64,000 nucleotides of DNA from Actinophytocola glycyrrhizae (GCF_042653545.1 NZ_JBHSIS010000008.1:186001-250000); one strand, 5' to 3'; counted from the stretch's first letter, positions 7,736-19,473 are shown. Notes: generated by a model from the letters alone, not told the origin. Numbers and translations are program-made.

Positions 7736-9538
7736 ATGGATCAACAGCTGAGTGCGCTCGCCAGCGCGCACGGAGTTGCCACCTGGTACGAGAACGCCGA
7801 CCGCCACCGCGTCGAGGTGGCGGACGACGTCGTGCGCGCCGTGCTCGCCGAGATGGGGGTGGTCGAGCACACGCCGCCACCACCCAAGGTGCGGGTGGTG
7901 CGCGAAGGCCCGGACACTCCCCCACTCGGGTATCACCGGCTCGATGACGGTCAGGAGCTGATCGTCACGCCACGTCGCCTGCCGCCGGTCGAGCCGGCGT
8001 GGGGCTGGATGCTGCAGCTCTACGCGCTCCACTCGCCCGGCTCGTGGGGCATCGGCGACTACGCCGACCTGCGCGACTTCGCGAGCAAGTCCGGCGCGGG
8101 CGTGGTCCTCGTCAACCCGGTCCAGGCCATCACCCCCGCCCTGCCGGTGCAGCGCTCCCCGTACTCGCCGTCGAGCCGCCGCTTCGCCAACCCCATCTAC
8201 CTGCGCGTCACCGAGACCGACGAGTTCCACCGCGCCGACCCGGCCACGAAACAGGCCGTGGCCGCCCTCGCCCCACCCCACACGGACCTGATCGACTACG
8301 ACGCGGTGTGGACCGCCAAGCAACGCGCACTCGAACTCCTGTGGCCGGGCACGGCCGACCCCATGCCGGACGACCTGCGTGACTTCGCCACCTTCTGCGC
8401 CCTCGCCGAACGCCACGGCCCCGACTGGCGCCGATGGCCCGCCGACCTGCGCAGGCCCGGCCACCCGGCGGTCGCGGCGGCGCGCGCGGAGCTGGCCGGC
8501 CGGGTCGCCTTCCACGCCTGGCTGCAGCGGCTGTGCGAACGCCAGCTCACCGCCGCCCGCACGGCCAGCACCGCGAAGATCGTCCACGACCTGCCGGTCG
8601 GCGTGGACCCGGCAGGCGCCGACGCGTGGGCGCTGCAGGACGTGCTGGCCTCCGACGTCACGGTCGGCGCGCCGCCCGACGCGTTCAGCCAGCAGGGCCA
8701 GGACTGGAACCTGCCGCCGTGGCGCCCCGACAAGCTCGCCGAGCAGGGCTACCGGCCCTTCCGCGACGTGATCCGCAGCGTGCTGCGGCACGCGGACGGC
8801 ATCCGCGTCGACCACGTCGCCGGCCTGTTCCGCCTGTGGTGGATCCCGCCGGGCCGCCCGGCGAGCGAGGGCACGTACGTGTACTACGACGCCGACGCGA
8901 TGCTCGGCATCCTCGCCCTCGAGGGGCACCTGGCCGGCGCGATGGTCGTCGGCGAGGACCTCGGCACCGTCCCCGACGAGGTCACCGAAGCCATGCACGA
9001 CCGGGGTGTGCTCAGCTCGTCGGTGCTGTACTTCGAACGCGACCCGGACGTGGCCCCGGGGACGGCCGAGCCGTTGCTGCCGCCGAAACGGTGGCCCGTC
9101 GACGCGATGGCCAGCATCTCCACCCACGACCTGCCCACCACGGCGGGCTTCCTGCGCGCCGAGAACGCGCGGGTCCGCGCCGAGCTGGGCCTGCTCGACG
9201 ACCCGGACGGCGAGCGCGCCCGCGCCGAGGCCGCGAAGCGGGAGATGCTGGCGGCACTGGACGCGCACGGCCTGCTGCCTGCCGACGCGTCGGAGCAGGA
9301 GCTGGTCGTCGCCCTCCACCGGCTGCTGGCGACCGCCGCGAGCCGCCTCCTGCTCACGTCCCCGCAGGACGCGCTCGGCGAACCACGTCAACCCAACCTG
9401 CCCGGTACGGTCGACGAGTACCCGAACTGGCGAATCCCCCTACCCGTTCCGATCGACGTCCTGCTGGCCGACCCGACCTTGCGCTCTTCGGTCGCTGCAC
9501 TGCGTGACGCGCGCCCCGACGGGGTATCACCCGGCTGA
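7736..9538 (+). CDS. malQ: 4-alpha-glucanotransferase (GH77)
   Basis: 600 residues. It transfers maltosyl units between alpha-1,4-glucans, releasing glucose (maltodextrin metabolism, cytoplasm). GH77 hallmarks: GWMLQLYALHSPGSWGIGDYADLR, RSPYSPSSRRFANPIYL, nucleophile Asp359 in GIRVDHVAGLFRLWW, acid/base Glu407 in VVGEDLG, and His464-Asp465 in STHDLPTTAGF. The length is shorter than mycobacterial MalQ, mainly in the N-terminal domain. It heads the malQ-glgX-treY-treZ block; 81 bases separate it from glgX, so an internal promoter is possible. Confidence 0.93.
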   Translation: MDQQLSALASAHGVATWYENADRHRVEVADDVVRAVLAEMGVVEHTPPPPKVRVVREGPDTPPLGYHRLDDGQELIVTPRRLPPVEPAWGWMLQLYALHSPGSWGIGDYADLRDFASKSGAGVVLVNPVQAITPALPVQRSPYSPSSRRFANPIYLRVTETDEFHRADPATKQAVAALAPPHTDLIDYDAVWTAKQRALELLWPGTADPMPDDLRDFATFCALAERHGPDWRRWPADLRRPGHPAVAAARAELAGRVAFHAWLQRLCERQLTAARTASTAKIVHDLPVGVDPAGADAWALQDVLASDVTVGAPPDAFSQQGQDWNLPPWRPDKLAEQGYRPFRDVIRSVLRHADGIRVDHVAGLFRLWWIPPGRPASEGTYVYYDADAMLGILALEGHLAGAMVVGEDLGTVPDEVTEAMHDRGVLSSSVLYFERDPDVAPGTAEPLLPPKRWPVDAMASISTHDLPTTAGFLRAENARVRAELGLLDDPDGERARAEAAKREMLAALDAHGLLPADASEQELVVALHRLLATAASRLLLTSPQDALGEPRQPNLPGTVDEYPNWRIPLPVPIDVLLADPTLRSSVAALRDARPDGVSPG

Positions 9539-9619
9539 CAGTCCGTTGGCGGTAGCGCCCCGACCCCGGCGCTCTACGGTGGTAGGGCGCACAGAATCGA
9601 TTCTTCATGAGGAGCACGC

Positions 9620-11757
<2,138 letters not shown>

Positions 11758-11761
<4 letters not shown>

Positions 11762-14223
11762 TCACGTCGACCTACCGCCTGCAGATCAGCCCGGCGTTCC
11801 CGTTGGACGCCGCCGTGGCCGTCGTGGACTACCTGGCCCGCCTCGGTGTGGGTGCGGTGTACACGTCGCCGTTGCTGACCGCCGCCCCCGGTTCGGCCCA
11901 CGGCTACGACGTGGTCGACCCGACCCGGACGTCGCGGGAGCTGGGCGGCGAGGAGGCCCGCCTGCGCCTGACGTCGGCGGCGAAGGCGGCCGGCCTGTCC
12001 GTGGTGGTCGACATCGTGCCGAACCACATGTCGGTGGCGGTCCCGTCGACGAACCCGTGGTGGTGGGACGTCCTGCGCAACGGCCCGGCTTCCGAGTACG
12101 CGACGTACTTCGACGTCGACTGGTCCCGCGGCCCGATCCTGCTGCCGGTGCTGGGTTCGGACTCCCTCGACGACCTGGCCGTCCACGACGACCGCCTCGT
12201 GTACTTCGAACACGAGTTCCCGCTGGCGCCGGACACGGCGGGGGGCAGCCCGCAGGAGGTGCACGAACGACAGCACTACCGGCTGGTGAACTGGCGCCGG
12301 GGCAACGCGGAGCTCACGTACCGCAGGTTCTTCGACATCACCACGCTGGCCGGGGTGCGGGTGGAGGACCCTGCGGTGTTCGAGGCCACCCACGGCGAGG
12401 TACTGCGCTGGGTGCAGGCCGGGGAGGTGGCGGGCCTGCGGGTGGACCACCCGGACGGCCTCGCCGACCCGGGCGGCTACCTGCGCAGGCTGCGCGCGGA
12501 GGCGCCGGACGCGTGGCTGGTGGTGGAGAAGATCCTGGCGGTGGACGAAACCCTGCCCGCGTCCTGGCCGGTGGACGGCACAACGGGCTACGACGCACTG
12601 CGCGAGATCTGCGGCCTGTTCGTGGACCCGGCGGGCGAGGCCCCACTGACCACGCTGGCGGCGGACCTCGGCCACCGGCCCCCGGACAACGGCCCGGTCG
12701 CCACCGAAACCGCCGCACACGAGGCCAACCTCGCGGCGGACCGTGGCCTCCGGCCCCCCGAGATCCAGCGTACCGGCGACCACCGACAAAACCCGCCCGT
12801 GGCAACCGAGGCTGTGGACAACCCCCCGGAACCGTCATCCCCTTCCGGTAGCGTGGAAACCGGGGGCCGGAGGCCGACCCTCCACGAGGTCGAGACCGAA
12901 TGCCGCCGTCTCATCACGCGCACGTCCCTCGTCGCCGAGATGCGCCGCATCGCCGCGCTCGCGAACGTCGCGCCCGAGGCCGTCGCGGAGATCATGGTCG
13001 CCTTCCCCGTCTACCGGTCCTACCTCCCCGAGGGCCTCGACCACTGGACCGCGGCCGTCGCCGCCGCCCGGCGCGCCAACCCGCACCTCGTCGCCGACAT
13101 CGACACCGTCGACGACGCCGTCCGCAAGGACCCGCGCGGTGAGCTGGCCACCCGTGTCCAGCAGACCTCCGGCATGGTCGTCGCCAAGGGGGTCGAGGAC
13201 ACCGCCTTCTACCGGTGGACCCGCTTCACCGCGCTCAACGAGGTCGGCGGCGCACCCGACCGCTTCGGCGTCACCCCGGCCGAGTTCCACACCCGCGCGA
13301 CCGCACGCGCCGCCGGCTGGCCGGGCACCATGACCGCACTGTCCACTCACGACACCAAACGTGCCGAGGACGTCCGGGCACGGCTCGCGGTGCTTTCCGA
13401 GCTTCCCGGCGAGTGGGCGGAAACGGTCAAGCGCTGGTCGGCCGAACACGGCATCGACGAACCTGCGCTGAACAACCTGGCGTGGCAGTCGCTCGTCGGT
13501 GCCTGGCCGATCACCGCCGACCGGCTTCGCGCCTACCTCGACAAGGCCGCCAAGGAAGCCAAGGTCCGCACCTCCTGGGTCGACCACGACGAGGCCTTCG
13601 AGAAGAAGGTGAACGAGTGGCCCGGCAAGGTCATCGCCGAACTCGGCGCGGAGATCGGGGCGTTCGTCGAGCGCATCGCCGGTCCCGGCTGGTCCAACGC
13701 GCTCGGGCAGAAGATCGTCCAGCTCGCCGGGCCGGGCGTCCCGGACGTCTACCAGGGCACCGACCTCTTCGACCTGTCCCTTGTGGACCCCGACAACCGC
13801 CGCCCGGTCGACTTCGCGCAGCGGCAGGAGTTCCTGAGCCGTCTCGAGGACGGCTGGCTCCCCGACGTCGACGCCACCGGCGCCGCAAAGCTGCACGTCG
13901 TCCGCCAGGTGCTGCACCTGCGCCGCGACCGCCCGGACCTGTTCACCGGCTACCGCCCGCTCACCACGCAGGGCCCGGCCGCCGAGCACGCGTTCGCGTT
14001 CAGCCGCGCGCCGGAGCTGGTCGTCGTCGCCACCCGGCTGCCGGTCAAGCTGGCCGGGAGCGGGTGGGCCGACACCGTTCTCCCGCTCCCCGGCGGCCCC
14101 GGCAACTGGCACGACCTGCTCACCGGCAAACCGGTCGACACCGGCCAGGAGCCGCGCCGCGCCGTACTCGGCGACCTGCTGTCCCACTACCCCGTCGCCC
14201 TGCTGCTGCGAGGAAACAGGTGA
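11758..14223 (+). CDS. treY: Malto-oligosyltrehalose synthase (GH13_26)
   Basis: 821 residues. It isomerises the reducing-end alpha-1,4 bond of maltodextrins to alpha,alpha-1,1, giving maltooligosyl trehalose. The fold and motifs are intact: STYRLQISPAFPLDAAVAVVDYL at the N-terminus, nucleophile Asp230 (GLRVDHPDGLADPGGYL), acid/base Glu257 (WLVVEKIL) and STHDTKRAEDVRARL. The protein is about 60-70 residues longer than usual because of a low-complexity insert at about residues 300-374 (RPP..NGPVATE, RPPEIQ, NPPVATEAVDNPPEPSS), after FVDPAGEAPL. Start and stop overlap glgX and treZ by four bases each. Confidence 0.95.
12655..12877 (+). repeat. In-frame repeat insertion within treY
   Basis: This stretch encodes the extra low-complexity segment of TreY. 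It contains two related direct units (GGCGGACC..GGCC.CCGGCCCCC, from 12660 and from 12736) and a perfect 14-bp inverted repeat: GGCCTCCGGCCCCC at 12745-12758 and its complement at 12862-12875. Unit two also has GACCACCGACAA at 12778, found with the same partner word at 17540-17582. The 3' part (CCGGTAGCGTGG) resembles an intergenic promoter region. It reads as captured intergenic DNA. Confidence 0.55.
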
Positions 14224-15938
14224 ACCCCGAGCACTTCTCCGTGTGGGCCCCGGAACGCGACCGCGTCCGCCTCGCCATCGGCCCCGCCGTCCACGACATG
14301 ACCCGCGACGACCAGGGCTGGTGGCACGCCGAGGTCCCCGGCACCGGCGAGGGCACCGACTACGCGTTCCTCCTCGACGACGACGAGAGGGCGCTCCCCG
14401 ACCCGCGTTCCGCCTGGCAGCCCGCGGGCGTGCACGGCCCGTCGCGCCGGTACTCGCACGACGCGTTCGGCTGGACGGACGAACGCTGGACCGGCCGCCC
14501 GCTCGCGGGCAGCGTCATCTACGAGCTGCACGTGGGCACGTTCACCGAGCAGGGCACGTTCAACGCCGCGCTCGAACACCTCGACCACCTGGTCGAACTG
14601 GGCGTCGACTTCGTGGAAGTGTTGCCGGTCAACGCTTTCGACGGCACCGCTGGCTGGGGCTACGACGGGGTGGCGTGGGGCGCGGTGCACGAACCGTACG
14701 GCGGCCCGGACGCGTTCAAGCGGTTCGTCGACGCCTGCCACAACCGAGGCTTGGGCGTGCTGCTCGACGTCGTGTACAACCACCTCGGGCCCTCCGGCGC
14801 CTACCTCGACCGCTTCGGCCCGTACTTCGCGGGCCGCACCATCTGGGGCCCGGCGCTCAACCTCGACGGAGCGCTCTCCGACGAGGTCCGCCGGTACGTC
14901 ATCGACAACGCGCTGAGCTGGCTGCGCGACTACCACCTCGACGGGTTGCGCCTCGACGCCGTGCACGCGCTGGTGGACAAGGGCGCCACGCACCTCCTCG
15001 AGGAGCTCGCCGCCGAGGTGGACGCGCTGGCCGCCGCCGTTCGGCGACCGCTCTCCCTGATCGCCGAGTCGGACCTCAACGACGCCAGGCTCGTGACCTC
15101 CCGCGACGCGGGTGGCCACGGGCTGGCCGCCCAGTGGTGCGACGACATCCACCACGCACTGCACGTGGCGCTCACCGGCGAGGTCGACGGCTACTACGCC
15201 GACTTCGGCGCCCCTGGCGCGCTGGAGAAGACGCTGACGCACGCGTTCTTCCACACCGGCACGTGGTCGTCGTTCCGGCAGCGCACGCACGGCCGCCCGT
15301 TCGACCAGAGCCGCGTCTCCGGGCACCGTTTCCTCGCCTACCTGCAGAACCACGACCAGATCGGCAACCGCGCACAGGGTGACCGCCTCACCGCGACCAT
15401 CACCCCGGCCCGTCAGCTGTGCGGCGCCGCGATCGTGCTGACGTCGCCGTACACGCCGATGCTGTTCATGGGCGAGGAGTGGGCGGCCGGCTCGCCGTGG
15501 CAGTTCTTCGCGTCGTTCGAGGACGAGGAACTGGCCACAGCCGTCCGCGACGGGCGGCGCAAGGAGTTCGCCGAGCACGGCTGGGGCGAGTCGGAGGTCC
15601 CGGACCCGATGGACGTGGCCACCGTCGTCCGCTCGACGCTGCACTGGGGCGAGCTGACCGACCCGGCGCACCGGTCCGTGTACGACACCTACCGCGCGCT
15701 CATCGCGTTGCGCCGCACGCATCCCGAGCTGTCGGACCCGCGCCTCGACCGGTACCACGTGGAGATCGTGGACGGTGCGCTCGTGCTGCACCGCGGCTCG
15801 CTGCGGGTGCTCGTCAACCTGGGCACGGCGACCGCACGGATCACAGTGGACAGTCGCGAGGTCCTTCTGGGACGACCGGAGGTCCGGGACGGGTGCGTTG
15901 CCCTCGCCCCGGACACGTTCGCCGTCGTCCGCGTGTGA
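14220..15938 (+). CDS. treZ: Malto-oligosyltrehalose trehalohydrolase (GH13_10)
   Basis: 572 residues from GTG 14220, overlapping the treY stop (GTGA) and preceded by GAGGAAACAG. It releases trehalose from maltooligosyl trehalose made by TreY. The N-terminal CBM48-like domain (about 1-95; FSVWAPERDRVRLAIG) is followed by a barrel with GSVIYELHVGTFTEQGTF, nucleophile Asp246 (YHLDGLRLDAVHAL), acid/base Glu283 (LIAESDLNDAR) and His378-Asp379 (LQNHDQIGNRAQGDRL). All catalytic residues are present. Last gene of the operon; a strong palindromic terminator follows. Confidence 0.95.
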   Translation: MNPEHFSVWAPERDRVRLAIGPAVHDMTRDDQGWWHAEVPGTGEGTDYAFLLDDDERALPDPRSAWQPAGVHGPSRRYSHDAFGWTDERWTGRPLAGSVIYELHVGTFTEQGTFNAALEHLDHLVELGVDFVEVLPVNAFDGTAGWGYDGVAWGAVHEPYGGPDAFKRFVDACHNRGLGVLLDVVYNHLGPSGAYLDRFGPYFAGRTIWGPALNLDGALSDEVRRYVIDNALSWLRDYHLDGLRLDAVHALVDKGATHLLEELAAEVDALAAAVRRPLSLIAESDLNDARLVTSRDAGGHGLAAQWCDDIHHALHVALTGEVDGYYADFGAPGALEKTLTHAFFHTGTWSSFRQRTHGRPFDQSRVSGHRFLAYLQNHDQIGNRAQGDRLTATITPARQLCGAAIVLTSPYTPMLFMGEEWAAGSPWQFFASFEDEELATAVRDGRRKEFAEHGWGESEVPDPMDVATVVRSTLHWGELTDPAHRSVYDTYRALIALRRTHPELSDPRLDRYHVEIVDGALVLHRGSLRVLVNLGTATARITVDSREVLLGRPEVRDGCVALAPDTFAVVRV

Positions 15939-15952
15939 CCGCGCACCCAGGA

Positions 15953-15992
15953 CACGACGAAGGCGCCCGCGGCCGCGGGCGCCTTCGTCGTG
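15953..15992. terminator. Perfect 40-bp palindrome, bidirectional terminator
   Basis: The two 20-base halves are exactly complementary with no spacer (centre CGCGGCCGCG). It lies between the convergent treZ and MHS-transporter genes and would end transcription from both sides. Confidence 0.8.
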
Positions 15993-16010
15993 GCGGTGCC
16001 GTGTTCCCGA

Positions 16011-17393
16011 TCAGGTCGGGGACTTGACCTTCACCGGTTCCATCTGGGGTTTGGTGTCGATGCCGGGGATGCCGTCACCCCGGATGGAGCACGCCCGCGT
16101 CTCCGGCACGAACCACAGCGCGATCGCGCCGACCACGCACGCCGCCATCAGGTAGTAGGCGGGCATCAGCTTGTCGCCCGTGGAGTTGATCAGTGCCTGG
16201 TTCACCGCGGGCGCGGTGCCACCGAACAGCGAGGTGGACACATTGTAGGCGATGGCGAAACCCGCGTACCGCACCTTCGTCGGGAACATGGCCGGGAACA
16301 TCGCCGAGATCGTGGAGAGCTGCGGCACGTAGAGCAGCCCGAGGATCGCGAACGCGATGATGGCTCCCGTGAACCCGGTGCCCATCAGTTTGAACAGTGG
16401 TATCGACAGCACGAACAACCCGATGATGCTGACCCACCACATGGGCTTGCGTCCGACCCGGTCCGACAACGCACCGGAGAACGGCACCACGATCATCATC
16501 GCGGTCTGCCCGATGATGATCAGGATCAGCGACGCCCGCGACGTGAGACCGATCTCCCCTTCGAGGTAGGTGGGCATGTAGGCGAGCAGCGTGTAGTTGG
16601 CGATGTTCAACGTGACCACGAGCCCCATCAGCAGGAGCAGTGGCTTCCAGTACTTGAACAGGTCACGCAGGTGGTTCTTGGCCTCGTGGTCGATCTTGCC
16701 CTCGGCCTCGGCCTCCCGGAACACGGGCGTGTCCTCGAGCCTGCTGCGCAGGTAGAGCCCGACGAGCCCCATCGGCGCGGCGACGAGGAACGGCAGCCGC
16801 CAGCCCCAGTCGGCCATGTTCTCGGGCCCGACGACGAGTTCGGTGACGAGCACCAGGACCGCACCGAGCGTGAACCCGGCGAGCGTCCCGAACTCGAGGA
16901 ACGACCCGAACCGCCCACGCTTCCGGTCGGGCGCGTACTCGGCCATGAAGGTGGCGGCGCCGCCGTACTCCCCGCCGGTGGAGAAGCCCTGGATCATCCG
17001 GAGCAGGATGAGCCCGATCGGCGCGAGAATGCCGATGGTGACGTACCCGGGCAGAATGCCGACACCGAAGGTGGCGGCGGCCATCAGGAGGATCGTGGTG
17101 GCAAGCACCTGCCGCCGGCCGAGCCGGTCACCGAGCGGCCCCCAGACCATGCCGCCGAGCGGCCGGATGAGGAACGACACGGCGAAGACGAGGAGACTGC
17201 CCAGAGTGGAGGCTGTCTCGTTCTCGCTGGGGAAGAACGCGTCGCCGATGTAGACGGCGGTGTACGCGTAGACCCCGTAGTCGAACCATTCGGTCATATT
17301 GCCGATAGCGGACGCGGAAATCGCGCGCCGCAATGTCTTGGCATCGGGTTCCGCCACCCGACCAGCAGAACCCTCCGCACGAGCAGACGTCAT
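16011..17393 (-). CDS. MFS transporter, metabolite:H+ symporter (MHS, ProP-like) family
   Basis: 460 residues from ATG 17393 (MTSARAEG), preceded by GGAGGGGA. About 12 membrane segments. The signature GNMTEWFDYGVYAYTAVYIGDAFFP, the loop GPLGDRLGRRQVLA after the second segment and a second GALSDRVGRKPM loop place it in the MHS branch, which takes up proline, betaine or carboxylates with protons. GLILLRMIQGFSTGGEYGGA is a further family motif. The substrate cannot be read from sequence. Upstream 320 bases carry its promoter and a repeat related to the treY insert. Confidence 0.87.
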   Translation of the reverse strand: MTSARAEGSAGRVAEPDAKTLRRAISASAIGNMTEWFDYGVYAYTAVYIGDAFFPSENETASTLGSLLVFAVSFLIRPLGGMVWGPLGDRLGRRQVLATTILLMAAATFGVGILPGYVTIGILAPIGLILLRMIQGFSTGGEYGGAATFMAEYAPDRKRGRFGSFLEFGTLAGFTLGAVLVLVTELVVGPENMADWGWRLPFLVAAPMGLVGLYLRSRLEDTPVFREAEAEGKIDHEAKNHLRDLFKYWKPLLLLMGLVVTLNIANYTLLAYMPTYLEGEIGLTSRASLILIIIGQTAMMIVVPFSGALSDRVGRKPMWWVSIIGLFVLSIPLFKLMGTGFTGAIIAFAILGLLYVPQLSTISAMFPAMFPTKVRYAGFAIAYNVSTSLFGGTAPAVNQALINSTGDKLMPAYYLMAACVVGAIALWFVPETRACSIRGDGIPGIDTKPQMEPVKVKSPT

Positions 17394-17721
17394 GTTGTCC
17401 CCTCCGACCTGGGCAAACACCTGTCCCCACCAAGCACAGGCGTAGCTGACCGAACGGGTCTACCCACAACTGAGGAGTTGAAACCCTCCGAAGTGGATCC
17501 CCTACCCGTTGCGACTATCCCGGCCACCATGATCAACGCGGCCTCCGGCCCCGGAATCGGGCCTAACGGTGACCACCGACAACTCCGGTCCTCGGACCAG
17601 CGCCGATGGACACTCGGACGAAGATCCCCTAAGGGTGCGGGCAAGGGCCTTCCCCTGATGCGGTGGCCCCCGGCCGGTGCCACGGTTCCCCCACAGTCGA
17701 AATCCAAGGGGAGAACCACCA
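17394..17721. other. Intergenic region between divergent MHS transporter and membrane-protein genes
   Basis: No convincing gene. It contains the ribosome site of the transporter (minus strand), the ribosome site AAGGGGAG of the gene at 17722, a treY-insert-related repeat (17540-17582) and a GTGGC..GCCAC dyad around 17663-17683. Promoters for both genes must lie here but I cannot place them confidently. Confidence 0.5.
17540..17582 (+). repeat. Intergenic relative of the treY insert
   Basis: GGCCTCCGGCCCC (17540-17552) and GACCACCGACAA (17571-17582) are separated by 18 bases; inside treY the same two words are 20 bases apart (12745 and 12778). Shared order and spacing suggest a dispersed repeat family. 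Confidence 0.45.
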
Positions 17722-18351
17722 ATGGTCCGCACCGCCTTCTTCGCCGCTCCGCTGTTCCTCCTGCTGGGCGTGCTTGGCATGAAGCTCGGCTGGAAACCCA
17801 ACCCCGACCTGGACTGGACCGTGGCACTCCCCCTGTGGACCGCCGCCCACCTCGCCTACATCATCGGCAACCTCGCCATGCTCGTCGTCCTCGCGACGTT
17901 GTGGACGTGGACCAAGGACGCGGCACGGCACACCGCGGAGCGGGCCGCCGTCGCCGTGGTCGCACTGGCGGGGCTCGTCGGGACCGTGGCGATGACCGGT
18001 CAGATGGTGATCGACCTGATTGTCGGGTTCCGGGCGGGCGCACGCAGTGAGATGTCGGCCATCTCCCGCTCCATCCAGGAGCTGCCCGGCGTCGAGACGT
18101 TCTTCTACGGTGCCGTTCCCGCGCTCGGGCTGGCGGGGGTATCGGTGCTGGCACTGATCGCCGCGGCGCGGCGGCAAATGCCGGTGTGGCCCGCGGCGAC
18201 CTTCCTCGTGGCCAGTCTCGCGATCGGGTCCGGGATCACCGCGCTCATGGTCATCGGCGGCGTGACCTCGTGCGTTGCGCTCCCGGCGATGGTGCGACGG
18301 GTGCCGCTCACGTCGCTATCAGCTGCCGGTCGAGCCGTGGTCGCATCCTGA
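17722..18351 (+). CDS. Hypothetical integral membrane protein (about 6 segments)
   Basis: 209 residues; ATG 17722 follows AAGGGGAG. Hydrophobic segments are visible at about residues 5-20, 34-62, 74-100, 125-150, 155-178 and 180-200, with a short loop containing GFRAGARSEMSAISRSIQELPGVETFFYG. The layout resembles small DUF4386/DoxX-like membrane proteins but I do not recognise the family. It stands alone between a divergent transporter and a region of small genes. Confidence 0.65.
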   Translation: MVRTAFFAAPLFLLLGVLGMKLGWKPNPDLDWTVALPLWTAAHLAYIIGNLAMLVVLATLWTWTKDAARHTAERAAVAVVALAGLVGTVAMTGQMVIDLIVGFRAGARSEMSAISRSIQELPGVETFFYGAVPALGLAGVSVLALIAAARRQMPVWPAATFLVASLAIGSGITALMVIGGVTSCVALPAMVRRVPLTSLSAAGRAVVAS

Positions 18352-18558
18352 TCCAGTTACCCTGGTGAATTGTGTCGGCTATTGCCGGTGCCTTTTTGAC
18401 GCATTTGACAATTGCCCCGCGCACTTGCATCGGCACTCGCGAACACGGAATGTCACAATGTTATCCTGATGCCCGCCGTACGGGTGACATCACTCGCGAC
18501 GGCGATCCGAATGTCGCATCATGAGACACACATTCCGCCGATTCTTCAGGAGAACGCG

Positions 18559-18726
18559 ATGTCCGAACCCTCGCACCGCGCGATATCGGGCTACGTGAAC
18601 GACGACTGCATCTGGACCTACTCCGTGTACGACGGGAACCGCCGGGAGTGGCGCGATGTCAGCGTGAACCGGCACGAGGCCGAGCAGTACGCCGCCCACC
18701 TTCCCGAACCGCGCCGTGGCGACTAA
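18559..18726 (+). CDS. Small hypothetical protein (55 aa)
   Basis: ATG 18559 has CAGGAGA 6 bases upstream. The sequence (MSEPSHRAISGYVNDDCIWTY, then VYDGNRREWRDVSVNRHEAEQYAAHL) has no membrane segment and one cysteine. The upstream 200 bases are clearly less GC-rich than the surroundings, which fits a regulated or acquired small gene. Longer in-frame starts exist upstream but lack a ribosome site. Function unknown. Confidence 0.6.
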   Translation: MSEPSHRAISGYVNDDCIWTYSVYDGNRREWRDVSVNRHEAEQYAAHLPEPRRGD

Positions 18727-18791
18727 TCCATAGTCGACGTGGCACAGGACAGGCGATTCACGTCAACGTGATGTGCGTCTCGTTCCAACGT

Positions 18792-18837
18792 ATGGGAAAA
18801 CGCTGATGGCCGGCTCGGCAATTCACCGTTTTCCCAT
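18792..18837. terminator. Hairpin with 11-bp perfect stem
   Basis: ATGGGAAAACG (18792-18802) pairs exactly with CGTTTTCCCAT (18827-18837) across 24 bases, shortly after the small gene ending at 18726. Probably its terminator; the large loop also allows a binding-site role. Confidence 0.45.
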
Positions 18838-18888
18838 TTGTTCACCGCAACCGGAATACGAAGATCCGCTCGGGATACTTCGACAGTC

Positions 18889-18917
18889 CGTCGCCGTCGG
18901 CATCGCCGACGGCGACG
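18889..18917. terminator. Hairpin with 13-bp perfect stem and 3-base loop
   Basis: CGTCGCCGTCGGC, ATC, then the exact complement. A very stable stem-loop upstream of the gene at 19027, acting as a terminator or transcription insulator. Confidence 0.6.
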
Positions 18918-19026
18918 ATGCGGTTCAGGTACCCAAGCCACGATAGTCACCGCAGCGTGAGTACTCCCTCACAGAGAGAACGATACGCTGTGTCCGAGTG
19001 TGGTACGGACCACTTCGACAATCGCA

Positions 19027-19473
19027 ATGGCTACTCCGCGTGATACACACGCGGATGGTTTTCGATTGTTAGTGGGTGATCACGTGGGGCTCCGGCGTCT
19101 GGAACGGTCCGCGCGACGTGCGCTGGACCGCCTGAACGAGCAACTGGGCACGGCTGGGCTGGTGGCGGTGGCGACCGTGCCCGGGCTGGCGGCGGTGGTC
19201 GACCAGCACGCGGCGGCGGTCCGCGACATCCTGACGACGGGCGTGGAGTCCGGCGCCGCGGTGGCCGGGACGGTGCTGCTGGCGGGCTACGCGCAGGGCA
19301 TCCAGGACCATCTGCGGGAACGCGGCATGGCACTCCCCATCCTGGGCGACGCCACCGAGTGGAGCACGGCGAGCTGGTTCCACGTGCGACTGCTGGCCGT
19401 CTGCTCACTGGCGCGAAACATGCTGCCCGGCCACCCGGTGGCGAGGACCGACGACCTGCCGTCCCTGGCCTGA
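19027..19473 (+). CDS. Hypothetical protein, DUF6401-like
   Basis: 148 residues from ATG 19027; GTG 19000 and GTG 19072 are possible, and no start has a good ribosome site. The core RLERSARRALDRLNEQLGTAGLVAVATVPGLAAVVDQHAAAVRDIL, then LLAGYAQGIQDHLRERG resembles DUF6401 proteins, annotated in some databases as natural-product-associated; I am only moderately sure. Helical, soluble, no catalytic motif. It stands alone, and the convergent MscS-like gene ends 57 bases downstream. Confidence 0.6.
   Translation: MATPRDTHADGFRLLVGDHVGLRRLERSARRALDRLNEQLGTAGLVAVATVPGLAAVVDQHAAAVRDILTTGVESGAAVAGTVLLAGYAQGIQDHLRERGMALPILGDATEWSTASWFHVRLLAVCSLARNMLPGHPVARTDDLPSLA

Larger units (their letters stand above)
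18727..19026. other. Gene-free stretch with two strong hairpins
   Basis: About 300 bases, lower in GC than its neighbours. It holds the hairpins at 18792-18837 and 18889-18917 and the promoter region of the next gene. The weak minus-strand frame across it (75 codons) has no ribosome site and is not called. Confidence 0.5.

Noticed and set aside
7265..9391. A 708-codon minus-strand frame opposite malQ
   Set aside because: Shadow of the GH77 gene, whose catalytic motifs are all in the plus-strand frame.
18723..18950. 75-codon minus-strand ORF
   Set aside because: Covers the hairpins, has no ribosome site, and is Arg-rich without family resemblance.
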